A stretch of DNA of 64,000 nucleotides from Terfezia claveryi (taxonomy: Eukaryota; Ascomycota; Pezizomycetes; Pezizales; Pezizaceae): positions 1-64,000 of the forward strand of contig WHUX01000082.1 of assembly GCA_015179025.1 (NCBI GenBank). The letters run 5' to 3'. Position 1 is the stretch's first letter, and every line of letters starts with the position of its first letter. This document shows, one piece after another, positions 11,611 through 22,283 of this stretch. The notes beneath the pieces were generated by a model. That model was not told the DNA's origin. It made no database searches and saw only the letters and a list, made by a program, of their open reading frames with translations. The translations under genes were made by a program, and so were the position numbers.

Positions 11611-13554
11611 AAGTTGGCGTTCTCGTCAACACAGCCCGTCAATCATCTTGGTCCTGCTACTCCTCTTCATCATCATCCCCTTCACCTTCTTCCTTATCTT
11701 CGTATTCATCGGAGGTGTAGACTCTGGTATTCCTATGAGCTTCTCTGACCTTATCGATTAGCGATTCGGTATCTTGGCGACTTGGTGGAGCTGGTTGTTT
11801 TGACGGCAGCTGTACACTAGGAGATGCTGCTGTCACAGGTTGTATTTGTGGTGGGTCCTGTTTTCTCATTTTTGGACGTGGAATCCCCTTGTCTTTCCGA
11901 GTTTTTCTGGGAGGAATGGGGTGATCACTTTCAATTGACATGACCTTTATTTTGATCCCCGACATTAGCATCCATAGTCATCTTGCTATCCTACTTGTCG
12001 GTATTAGTTGATCCTCATCAGCTTCATTAGTGGCTGCTGATAGCAGAAGTTCTCGGATCTTTTCCACTACTTCGATATCAGTCTTTGTGTCATCGTCGAG
12101 ATCCTCGTTATCCTCCTGATCTAGTAGTTTGATATATTCCAGGTCACAATCTTTAACCTCTGCCTGTTCAAATCATACTCTGGTATATGCCAGTGTTACC
12201 TCCTCTGGGGACTTCGCCCTTTTTATCTTCGCTAGCACCCCTCCTTACTTTGACTGTACTCCCTTCTTTGTAGTAGACTGAGCTGCAGTAACATTAGCTC
12301 TTCGTATTCGCTTGCTTCGGTGTATAGTAGCCACCGAACTACCTGTAGTTGGCACTACTGTATCTTCGGATTGTGGAAGTTCATCTATACAGGATTGGCG
12401 TTGTTCAACTTCGGCGTTCTGGATAAGATCTCTGGCATTTGTTGCCCCTTGTTTCTCTGCTATCGATGTCATCATAGCTACATACGCAGTATGATATTTC
12501 TTCTGATCGTTCAGGAGAATTGGAGGTAGGTCTCGATCCTTCAAGACCCATCTAATATCCTCTACCATGAGCTACTTATCTTTCTGCGTACGGGGAGTTG
12601 ATTTTCGGTCTTTAATTTCTATGACGAACCGCGGTTGAATGTCGTGCACTAGATCCATTCCTCTATGAAATGACAATTCTTCCACTGCGAGTGAACATTG
12701 TCTGGCAAATTCAATCGATGGCCAAGGGGGTTGTATATCTTGGAGCAATGGCATCCAATTTGGATCCCAGAATTTTTTGGTAGACAGATTGTAATTCTGT
12801 CTTCTCTTGACTGATGCATTGTACACTTCGCCGAACTTATTGAGTTCGTCCATTCTTAGATCGTCGCGTGCGTCTTCTCTAGAGACTCCCCACGCTTGTA
12901 GTTCTGCTTCGGTTGCTTGTTCGATTAGGGTTGATTGTGCTGCGGCCAAGGCACCAACTTTCTCACCGCATTGTCTAGTCAACATCAGCAAGAAATCGTG
13001 TTTGCGTCCTGTGCGTCCGGACGCATAGGACGCACAGGACGCACAGGACGAAAACTCAAGATCAGGACGCCAGTGCTTGGTGCTCGTGCATCAGGACGCA
13101 CTAGCAGTTTGCGCCCGCGCTTGGGACGCAACGCACTGTGCTCCAGCTCCTGGGACGCAACACTCGCCCATGGCAGATGTTCCCGCGCCCAGGACGCAAC
13201 ACAAGTGTGCTTCTGCACCTAAAATGCAACACAAGGGTGCTCCCACGCCTGGGACGCAACACATTTGTTTGGCAGATGCTCCCTCTCCTGGGACGCAACA
13301 TGTGATGGACTGCTCGTCCCAAACGCTATAGGTTCTACCGCTGGCGTTGCTATCGGATAGCCCACAATCGCTCTCTTCTACAATGCACCTGCTTGTATGT
13401 ACGACGCTCTAACCCCAGCCAGGTGCGTAGCCACTATTGCAGCCATTGCATATGCACGCAGCGGAAATATCCATTGTATTCACTAATAATTATATACACA
13501 GAAGTATTGAGTAATAGATATATATATAGAGCATGCACTCGCTGCTTCAATCAC

Positions 13555-13680
13555 TCTAACACTCGCTCTAATACCTGCTCCAATACTCGCTCTAATACTC
13601 GCTCTAATACTCGCCCTAATACTCGCCCTAATACTCGCTCTGTTACTCGCTCCAATACTCACTCTAATGCTCGCCGTAAT
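13555..13680. repeat. 12-bp tandem array CTCGCTCTAATA, left arm
   Basis: About ten head-to-tail 12-mers with C/T variants. The inverted partner (TATTAGAGCGAG words) is shorter, at about 15240-15285, so copy number has changed between the arms. The same word forms an array at 33676-33815 outside this element. Confidence 0.85.
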
Positions 13681-13967
13681 GTGTTGGGATATAGAGCAAA
13701 GGGAAAATGCGCGGGGAAGGGAGGTATATATACAGGAAAACCATAGTTGCCAAGGCTGACTGCTAAGGCCGACAATATAGACTTTCCGAAGACAATGAGA
13801 TAAGGGATAACCAGAGAAGTGGCATGACAGTGATCTGCCCCCTGTCGCACGCGGGTGCCGTACTATTCAATGCCTGGCCTGGTAATAGTCACATTGGGAA
13901 ATCGTAGTCATGGTACGGCGAGTGGTACTGCGATATGTGCGTAGTTCTTGCTTTGTGATATATTTCG

Positions 13968-14945
13968 TAGGAATTCATGCATTCGCGGGCGTATATATAT
14001 ATATGCGAGAAACCCATGCATTCGCGGGCTTATATTTATATGCAAGAAACTCGTGCTTTTGGGACTTATATATATATATGCGAGAAACCCATGCATTCGC
14101 GGGCTTATATATATATATGCGAGAAACCCATGTATTCGCGGGCTTATATATATATGCGAGAAACTCGTGCTTTTGGGACTTATATATATATATGCGAGAA
14201 ACTCATGCATTCGCGGGCTTATATATATATATGCGAGAAACCCATGCATTCGTGGGCTTATATATATATGCGAGAAACTCATGCTTTTGGAGACATATAT
14301 ATATATATGCGAGAAACTCATGCTTTTGGAGACATATATATATATATGTGAGAAATCCATGCATTTACGGGCTTATACATATAAGTCTCTCAAAGCACGA
14401 GTTTCTCGCATATATATATATAAGCCCGCGAATGCATGAGTTTCTCGCATATATATATATAAGCCCGCGAATGCATGAGTTTCTCGCATATATATATAAG
14501 TCCCAAAAGCACGAGTTTCTCGCACATATATATATATGTCTCCAAAAGCACGAGTTTCTCGCATATATATATAAGCCCGCGAATGCATGGATTTCTCACA
14601 TATATATATATATGTCTCCAAAAGCATGAGTTTCTCGCATATATATATAAGCCCACGAATGCATGAGTTTCTCGCATATATATATATAAGTCCCAAAAGC
14701 ACGAGTTTCTCGCATATATATATAAGCCCGCGAATGCATGGGTTTCTCGCATATATGTATATAAGCCCGCGAATGCATGAGTTTCTCGCATATATATATA
14801 TAAGCCCGCGAATGCATGGGTTTCTCTCATATATATATATAAGTCCCAAAAGCACGAGTTTCTCGCATATATATATAAGCCCGCGAATGCATGGGTTTCT
14901 CGCATATATATATATACGCCCGCGAATGCATGAATTCCTACGAAA
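13968..14945. repeat. Inverted satellite arrays in the palindrome
   Basis: Two monomer types of about 35 bp alternate: type A with CCATGCATTCGCGGGCTTAT and type B with CTCGTGCTTTTGGGACTTAT, joined by TATATATATGCGAGAAAC. The left arm runs plus-sense, the right arm minus-sense, with the turn near 14375-14400. The order of types (A A B A A ...) is roughly mirrored from the outside inward, but the right arm has more units. Long open frames in several frames of both strands here are artefacts of the repeats. Confidence 0.9.
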
Positions 14946-16214
14946 TATATCACAAAGCAAGAACTACGCACATATCGCAGTACCACTCGCCGTACTACGA
15001 CTACGATTTCCCAATGTGACTATTACCAGGCCAGCCATTGAATACTACGGCACCCGCGTGCGACAGGGGGCTGATCACTGTCATGCCACTTCTCTTGTTA
15101 TCCCTTATCTCATTGTCTTCGGAAAGTGTATATTGTCGGCCTTAGCAGTCGGCCTTGGCAACTATGGTTTTCCTATATATATACCTCCCTTCCCCGTGCA
15201 TTTTCCCTTAGCTCTATATCCCAGAACATTACGGCAAGCATTAGAGCGAGTATTGGAGCGAGTATTAGAGCGAGTGTTAGAGTGATTGAAGCAGCGAGTG
15301 CAAGTTCTATATATATATCTATTACTCAATACTTCTGTGTATATAATTATTAGCGAATACAATGGATATTTCCGCTGCGTTCATACTCAATGGCTGCAAT
15401 AGCGGCTATGCACCTGGCTGGTGTTAGAGCGTCGTACATACAGGCGGGTGCATTGTCGAAGAAAGCGATTGTGGGCTATCCGTTAGTAACGCCAGCAGTA
15501 GAACCTTCAACGTTAACAACATCACTTTAGTTGATGATGCCAAGGGAACGAACTCTAATATACAGACATTGAAATATGCCAACCAGCGTCCGGACGGCTT
15601 TGGTTGCCCCAATGGCGTCCAGATTGTATTACAACTCAGCCAGGCGTCCAGATTGTATTGCAACTCAGCCGGGCGTCCAGATTGTGTTGCAACTCAGCCA
15701 GGCGTCCTGATTGTGTTGCAACGCAGCCAGGCGTCCAGACGCACAAGACGCACAGGACGCACTCGGGCGAGCTCTCGCGTCCGGACGCTGGGCGGTGCGT
15801 CTGGACGCCACTTTTTTCTTGCTGATGAATCTTGCTATACCTTTGAGGAATTTCCATTGATTTTTTCTGCCGACAATGGACTTTACCGCTTCTTCGAATT
15901 GGGTGTTGACGGTTGCCTCGCAACTCATCATTTCTTGGAACTTCGTCTATAGCTCACCCTCTGCAACCGTCTTAGGTCCAGCCAAGATAATAGATGCTGA
16001 CATTGTGTATAGAAGTAAAAGAGAAGATATAAAGATATGTGAAAGTAGAGGTGTATTCGGGAAATGTAAGTGAAAGTGCTGTGTGTGTATGGTATGAAGT
16101 TCGAAAGAGAGGAGAATGGGTTATTCGTTCCCCCTTCTTAATGGTAGTAAACTCTAGGCTATTCTGAAGTTCCCTCATGACCAAATTTCGAATTGAAAAT
16201 TTTTGCACTATTTC

Positions 16215-17320
16215 CTATTGGTCGAGATCCATTTCGTTTGTTTCATCCTGTACTTCGCCATATTCTTCACAATCTACCCCTGTTCTTGGATAAAACCTCT
16301 TCAATCTTTCTCCCAGATATGGTAGTTTTATAGGAGTGCCGTCCAATTCCTCCAATAGGTAAGTTCCCTGATCCCTGCGTAGATCTCTTATCCGGTATGG
16401 GCCAAGCCAATGGTTTTCTAGCTTTCTTGACCATTGCTTAGTTAGAATGCTGTTATAGAGAAGAACCAAATCTCCGATATCTAAATCTTCCTTCCTTTGT
16501 CTTCTATTCTGATCAAAGAATGTTTTGTTTGCTTGTCGATTCTTTGCTAACCGATCCGCTGCAATCTCTAAACGCTCTTTCTTTCTTTACAGTTGTTTTG
16601 CTCAAGTAGCAAGAAGTTGATTTCTTGTAGAAATACGATTCCAATCAACAATTGCCCATGATATAGCTGTCAATTCAATTGGAAGTACGCAATCTTGTCC
16701 AAACACCAGTGTAAATGGCAGATATCCTGTAGAAACTCGTATTGTAATTCGATCAGCCCAAAGAACAAACGGCAAATTTTTAGTCTAGTTCTTCCCCAAT
16801 TTCGCAAGCGCATCTATGATTTGTTGATGTCCTCTTTCCACTAAAGCGTTAGATTGAGGGTGGTACGCAGCAATTACCATATTGACAATGTTGTATTGCT
16901 TCAATATTTCTTGTACTTTCCTTTATTTTCCGATCCATTGTCGCATACAATGCGCGCTGGTACTTCCAAATCGGGTAATCCAATCTAGCACGAATGCCGC
17001 AACAGTCTTAGCGTTTGTACTTCGAATAGGTTTAGCTTCAATCCATCCAGTAAAATCATTCTGCATTGCCACGATATAACCACAACCTGCATCTTTCGGC
17101 ATATGAATTATATCTAGTCTGACTTTTCTCCACATGGCACTATACAGTGTTGGGTGTAGTTCTCGTCAAACTGGTTAGGTTTACGTCGTTGACATCCATC
17201 GCATGTACGGACATATTCTCTTACGTCATCGTATAGATTTCTCCACCAATAACGTAGCTTGATTTTCTGGTAAGTACCATTCCTTCCGCGATGTCCACTT
17301 TCATCATATAATTCTTGCAA
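16215..17320 (-). pseudogene. Gypsy-1 integrase
   Basis: Joins viral DNA to the target. It opens with the H2C2 zinc-binding domain (SGHRGRNGTYQKIK...RTCDGCQRR, 17195-17305). The core has LDIIHMPKDAGCGY and NDFTGWIEAKP, then after a one-base shift near 16985 IVCDNGSENKG and HPQSNALVERGHQQIIDAL, giving the D, D and E of the DDE triad. The C-terminal part contains NHWLGPYRIRDLRR...LKRFYPR, a GPY/F-type module; no chromodomain follows. The stop is at 16215. Several TAG/TAA stops lie at Gln or Trp-like places. Confidence 0.85.
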
Positions 17321-17323
17321 TAT

Positions 17324-19273
17324 TCACCTTTTTTCTGTATCATACCAAATAACTCTTGCGGGAAGCATATTTCCTTTCATCCGTTTGTATAGATTCCCGT
17401 CCTGAATCATATATCTAGTTGCTTGATACCGGATTTTTCGAAAATCTTTATCCACTATACTACCTGGTCTTTGCATCATGGTAAGGTAATCTATAATGTT
17501 GCCAAACCATTCCGCATCTGTCGCTGATATTTGAGCTGGTAATATGCATTCCCGTAATCCATGGGTCTCTGGCTCCAATTTTGCACTAATGAGGTCTAGA
17601 TCTGCATCTAGAATGTCATCAAACTCATCAGGTGAGAGTTCTTCCAGTGAATCAACTCCTCTTCCTCTTCTAGATAATCCGTCAGGTCTACCATGTTTAA
17701 CTTCGGAGACATGTTTGACCTCGAAATCGAATAATCGGATCCACGCTAACCATCTCGTAACTACTGATCCTAGTAAATCAGAAGCTGGCTGGTTTAATTG
17801 ATGCACTAAAGTCTTTACATCAATCTCGACCAGAAATCTTACTCCATACAAGTAATTTCTTGTTTTCTTCAATGCCTTCAATAGTCCTCGACATTCCAAT
17901 TTTCCAGAATCGTAGCCTTTTTCAGCTCCTTTCCATACACCATTTTCGTACCTCGTAGGATGCCTTCTCTTTTCGTCCTGCGGTTCAGCTTGTTGTAATA
18001 TTGCACCCCACCCAATTAATGAAGAATCCACCGATAATATGATCTTCCCTTGTCCAGGTTCATAATCTATCGGTTTAAGCGCAGGCAGATTCGTCAACTT
18101 TTCCTTCAGAATCGCTATTGCCTTTTGTTGTTCTTCTCACCAATTAAACTCCACATTACCTCTTGTTAACTTATATAATGGTTCCGCAATCCAAGTAAAC
18201 TTTTCGATCCAAATCCGGTAATACACACAAGTTCCCATGAAAGCCTTGACTTCAGTAACATTTCGGCAGGGTGGCCAATCAATTATCTTCCTGACTTTTT
18301 CCTCGTCAGGCGTTCTGCCATTTGATCCACAAATAAAAGCCACAATTTTGAGACCATCCTTAAGAAATTCGCTTTTTTCTCCAGAAATTGTAGCCCCTAC
18401 TCTTTCAAGGTCTGCTAATGTTTGATCCACCGAATTGATCGCTTCCATAACATAACGCCTAACACCGGGTAAAACTTCTTCGAATGTTCCATCTTCCAGA
18501 AGATACCAACTTCTTGAGCTAGCTTTTGAAGCAACATCATCAATAAAAGGTGCAGCTAATCATCTTGCAATCTCAGCTCAAAGTGCTTTCTTAATAACTC
18601 GATCGAACACTTGAACACCATTTGTATATCCTTGTGGTAAGGTCGTCATACGAAGTAAACCGAATGAAGTAATAAATGCAGTCATATCTCTAGATTCAGG
18701 CACCAAGGCACATTGATCGTACCCGGAAAATAAATCCATTAAAGATACCAATGGATATCCCGCAAATTCTTCACTGAACACATCAACATTCGGGAGAAGA
18801 GACGCATCTTTAATAGTAACCGCATTGAGATGTATAGCCGCGTTAATTAACCGATATTTCCCATTTTTCTTCTTGACCAGGAATCATGGATTTCTTTATG
18901 GCCCAAAACTGTATTCTAGTGTTCCACACTTAATTCTGTCCTCGCAAATTTTCGTAACTTCAGGAATCAATGCCTTAGGTATATGAAAACTTGGTACTTG
19001 CCACAATGTATGTGGAATAGTCGGTATTTTATGTGGCGGTTCAACCTCTTCTCAAAATACCCCTTTTTGTGAGAAATCATAAGCAATAGCTACTTTCCGA
19101 TTATATAATACTTCTATCAGTATCTGTTTTTCTTGAGACGTAATGCTTTCTCCTATATGTAGATTTTGTACTCGTTTCGGTGTTAATCTCGATTGCCTAG
19201 GAATATCTGAAAATTTCGGTACTAGCCATCCGAGTTCGTAAAGGGATTGGTCTATATCCGATCTGAGAGTCAT
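17324..19273 (-). pseudogene. Gypsy-1 reverse transcriptase and RNase H
   Basis: Copies the element RNA into DNA. Motifs in order: NPWFLVKKKNGKYRLI (about 18860), SLMDLFSGYDQCALV, FGLLRMTTLPQGYTNG, then FIDDVASK near 18525-18550 in place of the usual YxDD (the two Asp are kept). Next come TPDEEKVRKIIDWPPCRNVTEVKAFMG (thumb/connection) and the RNase H start ILSVDSSLIGWGAILQQ (about 18020). The following tether includes LARRGRG-like basic residues and DGLSRRGR. Stops and frame changes interrupt it near 18137, 18570 and 19050. Confidence 0.88.
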
Positions 19274-19294
19274 ACCGTTTTTTGTTCGACTCTC
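19265..19294. repeat. 30-bp hairpin motif inside pol
   Basis: GAGAGTCATACCG...TTGTTCGACTCTC, the same hairpin that occurs twice in each LTR. It interrupts the reading frame between the protease and reverse-transcriptase blocks, so it looks inserted or converted rather than coding. Confidence 0.7.
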
Positions 19295-19533
19295 AAAAAG
19301 CGCTTTTTCGGAAGTAATTCTTTTTTCTTTCTAATTTTTATCTCCCGCTGGCTTCGCTCCATCTTCATGCAGCACATTAACCAGTCGTACTTTATCTGCT
19401 TTCTTCTTATATAATGTCTGTATTTCTTTTTTCGACAAAACAGAATCCTGAAGACAAAAATCATCCGTATCTATATTAGTATTATCATTATTCTGTCCTG
19501 GTATTATCCTCCAATCAATGAGCTCTTGGAAGT

Positions 19534-20830
19534 TCATTGATTGTTCTCTTTTCGCATAATATACCTGATCTTTGCTTCATCCCGGTTCCTACTATGATTT
19601 GCCGGAACTGTGCTGAACATTACTTTGTCTCCATTTAATCCTGTAACCGTAATGTAGCAATTGCCATCATCTCGATTATCTTCCTTCATTCTCACTGACC
19701 TTACCCAAGGTCTACCCAAGATCACTTCACGTGTCATATCTTCCATTACAAAGAATCTTCCAGAGGTAACAACTCCTCCTATCGTGACTGTGACCTTATG
19801 ACAAACTCCTAGTACTTACGTACTATGTCCTGTTGCTCCTCCTACCGACCAATTGACCTTAACATCCATGGGAATATTGTATTCTCGGACAATATCTTCA
19901 CGCACAATATTGAGTTCAGAACCTCCATCAATAAGCATCTCGAGTGCTTCTCGATCTTTGTCATTTAGGACAGCTATGCACGTAGGACATGCTGCTGCAT
20001 ATAGTTCCCGATCTGCTTCTTGCCTAAAAACTCTGTTCACTACTGCGTGTATGTTTTGTTCGAGTCTTTACTGAATTTCATTGATCTTCGGCACACGCTT
20101 GATCCCAGTGCACCTTTGTACAAGTTCAGTTCCCGCAGTCACTAAAATTTCCTCCATATTTAGACCTTCTCCACTCATCAACTTATGTGCGAGCTTGTCC
20201 AAATCCACCTTCTCACGCATTTTTACCCAGTTTGGCACTATCTTTAACTCCTCTTCTTCCTGAGTTTTCTTCTTTGTCTTTTTTGTAGGTTCCTCAGGCT
20301 GAGACCGCAGATCTTGTAGTTCTTCAATATCCTGCATAATCTCATCTTCCATTGATAGTTTTTTCTTGGTTGGCTTGGGTTTCTGGACTTCTTTAGGCTT
20401 CCAGAACTTCATCTTTTCATGAACATCTTTCTTAAGAAGTCCCTGGCTCATGGTTTCAGACTCAGGTTTGGCTTTCTTGATGATCACAGGTTGGTTGTGC
20501 ATCATCATCGTTTCACTGCAATCTGCAGCAATCACCTTTTTTGCAGGAAAATCCAAAGTAATGACACTTGAAGTCGAACTTATTTCCTCCATTTTCGACT
20601 CCTTTGTCTTCATGGCCTTTTTAACCCATTCTTTTTGCCATTCAGTCACTTGCCCATCTTCGTCCTGTGTTGGAAATGGTACTCGGGTATTCATTGACGT
20701 TTCTGAATCCCCCAAGAACAACGTATATCCCTTGAAGTGCACTTCTCCTCGTTCGATAGCCTTTTTAAGACTTCTGTACTCTTCTCTTCTGTGTTGCCCT
20801 CTACACTAGTAGCATCCTCTAGGTCTATCG
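19534..20830 (-). pseudogene. Gypsy-1 zinc-knuckle linker and aspartic protease
   Basis: A zinc-knuckle remnant lies at about 20800-20830: Cys-Tyr-stop-Cys...His-Arg-Arg-Glu-Glu-Tyr, where the last Cys appears changed to Tyr. A long Lys/Glu-rich linker follows (MHFKGYTLFLGD to 20068). The protease block has LIDGGSELNIV (about 19915-19945), the D-G-G-S variant of the active site common in fungal gypsy elements, and ends with VILGRPW (19715-19735), the flap-end signature, then STVPANHSRNR. Role: maturation of Gag and Pol. Confidence 0.8.
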
Positions 20831-21172
20831 AAAAGCGAGTTATTCTGTGGATAGCTTCTACGGCCATATTGATTTGGGTTGAAAAGCTGCTGAGGCGGTG
20901 TCGTACCAGTGCCCACCATTTTCTTAAGCTCAGTATTCTGTATTTTCAAGTCCTTTAGTTGTTGAATAATTTTTCCATTGGGTCAGGAATCTCTTGTTTT
21001 TTGGGGCTTTTTCCTTTTCCTTCTTTGCATTATTCTCCTTTTTCAAGATCTTCATTGCTGGAGTATCATCATCCTCGTCTACTGGATCTTCGGCTTCTTC
21101 TCGAAGTAGCTTTCTCATCTGGGTTCCACGACTATCCAACCATGCAATTGCTGCTTCCTTAACATCATTCCA

Positions 21173-21769
21173 TCATTCCCTGCATGAGTCCGGTTTACTT
21201 AAGAGCATGTTGTTCTTCTTCAGAAATTGATCTCCTACTTTAATTGGGAAAGCCGTCAAGAATAACCGAATTCTGCTAATCTTTGCCAATCTTTCTTCCT
21301 TGACCAGAACCTCGGATTTGTCACTAAATTCCATAATAAACGCTCGATAATCCCCCGCACTTGGTTCCGTCTTCTTTTTCAAGTTCGCAATTAGCTTGTG
21401 CAAGTACTTCCGAGTATACTTTTGCATTTCTGTATCACTTTCCTTGAAATCCTTGAGCATTGCAGTTCGAAAATCCTTCCAATTCGGGGTTTCATATATT
21501 GCGTAGGATTTAAGATACTTCCCAACCACAGGTTCACAGTAAGAAACTAATCGAATAATCCTTTCCTCATCCATCCATCCTGCAGTCAAGTTTTCCCAGT
21601 TTTCCACAAATCTCGAGACATTGGTACCGTCGAACAGAGGTGCCCCAATTTGTCCGGGCAAGGGTAAGAAGGTATAAGGTCTACGGTTTGCCTTTATAGT
21701 CTGATTTTTTCCTCCTGATTCTGTGTCTCCTAAACCAGATCCCGATCCAGAACCTGAACCAGATGCCAT
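21173..21769 (-). CDS. Gypsy-1 Gag
   Basis: Structural protein of the retrotransposon particle. I choose ATG 21769 (MASGSGSGSGSG), after which PLFDGTNVSRFVENWENLT, YLKSYAIYETPNWKDFRTAML, and MQKYTRKYLHKLIANLKKK follow the usual Ty3/gypsy gag helical pattern, about 198 residues to the stop at 21173. The frame upstream of this ATG is open further but looks non-coding. Related residues continue after the stop (WNDVKEAAIAWLDSRGTQMRKLLREE, 21050-21170), so this Gag is probably shortened by a nonsense change. Pol is read in later segments. Confidence 0.8.
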   Translation of the reverse strand: MASGSGSGSGSGLGDTESGGKNQTIKANRRPYTFLPLPGQIGAPLFDGTNVSRFVENWENLTAGWMDEERIIRLVSYCEPVVGKYLKSYAIYETPNWKDFRTAMLKDFKESDTEMQKYTRKYLHKLIANLKKKTEPSAGDYRAFIMEFSDKSEVLVKEERLAKISRIRLFLTAFPIKVGDQFLKKNNMLLSKPDSCRE

Positions 21770-22260
21770 TGTCGTATATCTTTCTGCAGAATTGTGTGAT
21801 GTATTTCGTGTTGTGTTGTGTGGGTTTCCCCGAAGTTGTTCCTCGAACAAAAATAAGAAGAACTTGAACCTAAGATCAAATAACAATTGTCAAATGTTCT
21901 TTGATTCTGTGATAAGTCCTTGTCCGTCGAAGGTCTTTGTGTATTCGATAGCGTAGAAGCTACCATTCGAATTGCTGTACCCACGAATGCTGCTGTTGAT
22001 GATTTTATCCAGGGCAAACTCATGTCATTATATACCTGAGCAAACTGAAAACCAATCGTCATCCAAAATATGATATCCCATGGCATACCCTTTAGCGTCC
22101 ATGTACACATACTCCATAGTTCATCATAAAAAGTATATTCGAAGCTAGATAAAAGTAACAGTGATATCCGTATCTCTATTCGTGATATCATATCGCCTTC
22201 ATTCTGATGCTTTGCCGATTTCATCATACCTTCCACCATTTTCCAAATCGTTGTCCGAAC

Positions 22261-22279
22261 TCTCCGGTCGAAGGGACCA
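22261..22279 (-). promoter_or_regulatory. Candidate primer binding site of Gypsy-1
   Basis: On the minus strand TGGTCCCTTCGACCGGAGA begins four bases inside the LTR ending at 22284. It starts with TGG, the complement of a tRNA CCA end. I cannot say which tRNA it would pair with. Confidence 0.55.
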
Positions 22280-22283
22280 AAAA

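Larger units (their letters stand above)
12983..15827. mobile_element. 2.85-kb palindromic short-TIR element (CATCAG family)
   Basis: Ends are CATCAGCAAGAAATCGTG (left) and, read inward from the right, CATCAGCAAGAAAAAAGTGG. AA occurs on both sides (12981-12982, 15828-15829) and the Gypsy-1 ORF reads in frame across the site, so the boundaries are firm and the duplication is 2 bp. From outside in, each arm has: an array of GGACGCAAC-type words (13005-13310; GGCGTCCAGATTG words at 15590-15735), a unique block (13330-13550), a TAATACTCGCTC array (13555-13680), another unique block, and satellite monomers, all mirrored. No transposase is encoded. Non-TA 2-bp duplications plus dense subterminal repeats recall CACTA/EnSpm-type elements, but the ends are not CACTA. 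Confidence 0.85.
11657..16002 (-). pseudogene. Gypsy-1 extra ORF downstream of pol, interrupted
   Basis: Starts at ATG 16002 (MSASIILAGPKTVAEGEL), about 210 bp after the pol stop, and continues at FEEAVKSIVGRKNQWKFLKGIAR. It is cut at 12983-15827 by a palindromic element; discounting that and one AA duplication, the frame continues directly into LTRQCGEKVGALAAAQSTL. The middle has ARDDLRMDELNKFGEVYN and KKFWDPNWMPLL; the end (11657-11971) is Pro-rich then strongly acidic (GEGDDDEEE). Stops seen are TAG at Gln-like places, and a one-base shift lies near 12240. The length, roughly 500 residues, and position are unusual for Ty3/gypsy; there is no signal peptide or membrane segment, so I do not call it an envelope. 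Composition suggests a nuclear or chromatin-binding protein. Function unknown. Confidence 0.65.

Noticed and set aside
11657..12991. Envelope-like protein in the extra Gypsy-1 ORF
   Set aside because: No signal peptide, transmembrane segment or Cys-rich ectodomain pattern; the sequence is soluble and charged.
13968..14945. CRISPR-like appearance of regularly spaced repeats
   Set aside because: The spacers are near-identical TATATA tracts, the arrays invert at the centre, and the context is a eukaryotic transposon; there are no unique spacers and no cas-like genes.
13908..15285. Several open frames of 150-239 codons over the palindrome
   Set aside because: They translate satellite monomers (ICEKPMHSRAYIY-type repeats) in multiple frames on both strands; they are open only because the unit lacks stops.
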